From: Bryobacterales bacterium F-183
GTDB lineage: Bacteria; Acidobacteriota; Terriglobia; Bryobacterales; Bryobacteraceae
Direction: 5' to 3'
DNA: 64,000 nt
Assembly: GCA_016865505.2 (NCBI GenBank)
Contig: AP025252.1
Location: 4,982,137 to 5,046,136 of the forward strand
Positions 62,351-64,000 of this stretch are shown one piece after another. The notes below the pieces were generated by a model. That model did no database searches and was not told the origin of the DNA. It saw only the letters and a list, made by a program, of their open reading frames with translations. Position numbers and translations under genes: made by a program. The first letter of the stretch is position 1. The number at the start of each line of letters is the position of its first letter.

Positions 62351-62884
62351 TTACTCGCCTGCCTGACGCCGCGCCAGATCGTACATCTGCTGCCACTCAC
62401 GCCCAGCCACCGAGTCTCTCGCATACCACTGCGGCCAACTCGACTTCCCGATTGGACTCCGGTACAGCGAAGACATCAGCCCTTTGGCAACACCACAATG
62501 CTCAACGGTCAACCAGCCCTCAGCAGTCCGAACCACCTTGCCGTTATCAACCGTCCCGTCTGGGCACGTCTCGCGAAACACCCCGCTGGCGAAAGCTGCA
62601 TCATAGTAAACGCGAAAAGCACGTTCCGCCTGCTCTGCCGTATCTACGATGTACACGTGGCTGCCTGCGCCCGTAGTTACGCAGTCCAACTTGCCGTCGC
62701 GGTTCCGGTCGACGAACTCGCCGGCGAATCCTGTCACTGATCTATCCAGAACCGCACTGAACTCGCAACCGGCCTCGGCGAGCGGCAAGCTCAGCCGCTG
62801 CTGTTCCAGCCGCGATGAGTAGGTGTAAGCAGTCCCTACTCCGGTCAATGCTACCAATCCGATCACAAGAGCCGAACGTCTCAT
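62351..62884 (-). CDS. secreted protein of unknown function
   Basis: 177 residues from the ATG at 62884; N-terminal membrane or signal segment (RRSALVIGLVALTGVGTAYT). Cysteines in AGCEFSA, LDCVTT, ETCPDG and EHCGVA could form two disulfides. FAGEFVDRNRDGKLDCV has an EF-hand-like Asp-x-Asn-x-Asp-Gly pattern (DRNRDGKLD), so Ca2+ binding is plausible. It follows the pentahaem cytochrome by 11 nt on the same strand, so it probably belongs to that operon. No family recognised. Confidence 0.68.
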   Translation of the reverse strand: MRRSALVIGLVALTGVGTAYTYSSRLEQQRLSLPLAEAGCEFSAVLDRSVTGFAGEFVDRNRDGKLDCVTTGAGSHVYIVDTAEQAERAFRVYYDAAFASGVFRETCPDGTVDNGKVVRTAEGWLTVEHCGVAKGLMSSLYRSPIGKSSWPQWYARDSVAGREWQQMYDLARRQAGE

Positions 62885-62895
62885 CACAAACCTCC

Positions 62896-63414
62896 TTACC
62901 GGGCCTCGTGGCAGAAACCGCAGTCGTTGCTCGCCTTGTACTCTCGATGGCAGCTCATACATCCGCCCATCGAAATGTCGCCTTCTTTGAACAACACATC
63001 GCGCTTAGCGACATCGCCATGACATCGCTGGCACGTCGCCCCGGCGTCCATATGCGCTTTATGACTGAACGCGACATAGCTGGGAATCTGGTACACCCGA
63101 ACCCACGGCAGCTCTTTCTTCTCTTTCGCCGCTGCCGCGATCTTCTGGATCGTGGGCTTATCTTTGGCCACCGACATATGGCAAGTCATGCACTTGGCCA
63201 CCGACGGGATTCCCATACTCTCGCCAGGAGGTGGATTCGTATGGCACTCCGCGCACTTCAGCCCCATCGAGATGTGGAACTTGTGGCTGTACGGTACGGG
63301 CTGTGCCGGACCCGTAGGCGCCGCCGCCGCTCCCTCTTGCTGCCCCTGCTGCTGCGACAACAGCAAGGCCGCCGCGGCCGCCAGCAACAATCCAAATCGA
63401 ACTGCGTTCTTCAT
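62896..63414 (-). CDS. secreted pentahaem c-type cytochrome (class III-like)
   Basis: 172 residues with signal peptide (MKNAVRFGLLLAAAAALLLS) and five CXXCH sites: CAECH, CMTCH, CQRCH, CMSCH, CGFCH. Distal His candidates are in YSHKFHISMG and SHKAHMDAG, as in cytochrome c3/c7 types. It would carry electrons in the periplasm; the ATGA overlap with the GMC oxidoreductase stop suggests it accepts electrons from that flavoenzyme. Confidence 0.9.
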   Translation of the reverse strand: MKNAVRFGLLLAAAAALLLSQQQGQQEGAAAAPTGPAQPVPYSHKFHISMGLKCAECHTNPPPGESMGIPSVAKCMTCHMSVAKDKPTIQKIAAAAKEKKELPWVRVYQIPSYVAFSHKAHMDAGATCQRCHGDVAKRDVLFKEGDISMGGCMSCHREYKASNDCGFCHEAR

Positions 63415-64000
63415 ATCTCCTTCCGCTTCATCCGCTCGGCGATATTCTCCGCCGCGCGCATGCTGAGCGCCAGAATCGTCAACGTCGGATTCTGCGCTCC
63501 ACCCGATACAAAGGACGACCCATCCGTCACGTACACATTCTTCACATCGTGCAACTGGTTGTATCCATTAAGCACAGATTTCTTCGGGTCAGACCCCATC
63601 CGGCAGCCACCCAACTCATGGATGCTCTCCCCAGGCGGAACCATCTCCCAGTGCTTCGACAGTACTTCAAAACCCGCGCCTTTACACAACGACTCCGCGA
63701 CTTCCATCGAATCCTTCGCCATCTCAAACTCGTTGTCCGTATAGACGTGCGAAATGTGCAAAGCGGGCACACCCCATGCATCCTGGACTTCTTTATTGAT
63801 GACGCAACGGTTCTCGTAGCGCGGCAAAACTTCACCCATCGTCGTCATGCCAAATGCCGTACCCGTCAACTCATTCAGTTGCTTTAGCAACGGCTCACCG
63901 TACGCGGAAATCAACCTCGGCGACGGCGTACCGCCACTCCCAAAGTCGTACGCATACCCACGGATAAACTTCCGCTTCTCGTTCTTGGCTAGATTCCGGA
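63411..64000 (-). CDS. GMC-family flavin oxidoreductase, C-terminal part (start beyond right edge)
   Basis: About 195 codons are visible; the frame is open to the window end, so the true start lies outside. ESIHELGGCRMGSDPKKSVL contains the His of the GMC active site, and KNVYVTDGSSFVSGGAQNPT and LTILALSMRAAENI are the C-terminal GMC_oxred motif with the second His replaced by Asn in a QNPT context, as usual for gluconate/sorbosone-type dehydrogenases. It oxidises an alcohol or sugar using FAD, with the adjacent cytochrome as likely acceptor. Confidence 0.86.
   Translation of the reverse strand, partial: RNLAKNEKRKFIRGYAYDFGSGGTPSPRLISAYGEPLLKQLNELTGTAFGMTTMGEVLPRYENRCVINKEVQDAWGVPALHISHVYTDNEFEMAKDSMEVAESLCKGAGFEVLSKHWEMVPPGESIHELGGCRMGSDPKKSVLNGYNQLHDVKNVYVTDGSSFVSGGAQNPTLTILALSMRAAENIAERMKRKEI

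Noticed and set aside
1-64000. CRISPR arrays, complete insertion sequences and transposases
   Set aside because: No regularly spaced repeats and no transposase motifs were found.

Overview
The window looks like part of an Acidobacteriota chromosome, most likely a Bryobacter/Solibacter-type lineage. This rests on the gene families present: an Oar-like TonB-dependent receptor with an N-terminal carboxypeptidase-regulatory domain, a VWFA-related protein of the acidobacterial type, a Ser/Thr kinase fused to a beta-propeller, TPR-CHAT proteins, Tat-exported enolase-superfamily proteins, and multiheme cytochromes beside a GMC oxidoreductase. The placement is inferred from family content, not from a search.

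Layout. 1-2908 (minus, cut by the window edge): OmpA-domain/beta-barrel protein with Ig-like repeats. 3165-3561 (plus): RNase P RNA. 3573-20299 (all minus): a compact virion-structure cluster in the order small terminase-like protein, large terminase, portal, scaffold-like protein, major capsid, connector, tail completion, tail tube, tail-assembly chaperone, short tape measure, two DUF2460-like distal tail proteins, a DUF2163-like Fe-S hub fused to a very large tail-tip protein, and a TIM-barrel tail protein. I find no integrase, repressor, replication, holin or endolysin gene. The tail order parallels alphaproteobacterial gene transfer agents (GTAs). The chaperone gene carries an in-phase A AAA AAC slippery heptamer directly before its stop codon, which would give a G/GT-type -1 frameshift product. 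20485-22607: histidine kinase, CheX and CheY-like proteins. 22662-33868 (minus): amino-acid permease, small basic protein, PcrA helicase, two unknowns, a short-chain dehydrogenase, a VWFA protein, an Ig-like protein and a 1300-residue haem/HEAT-type secreted protein. 33962-36007: lexA, an NTF2-like protein and a MoxR ATPase.

36185-49786 (plus) is a tightly overlapping nine-gene polysaccharide or glycoconjugate operon: two MurG-like glycosyltransferases, a GT4 enzyme, heparinase-like lyase, nucleotide-sugar epimerase, a tandem-duplicated APH-type phosphotransferase, polysaccharide deacetylase, MsbA-like ABC exporter and an Oar-like outer-membrane receptor. It is preceded by a concentric 62-nt hairpin. 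49783-57166 (minus) is a probable sigma / anti-sigma / secreted repeat protein / secreted protein / TPR-CHAT unit. Then come tRNA(CAU), a kinase-propeller protein, two enolase-superfamily paralogues (one lacking catalytic residues), a small secreted protein, a pentahaem cytochrome and the C-terminus of a GMC oxidoreductase running off the right edge.

The most noteworthy system is the candidate GTA or domesticated-phage cluster with its predicted programmed frameshift. The second is the polysaccharide operon with its doubled phosphotransferase.
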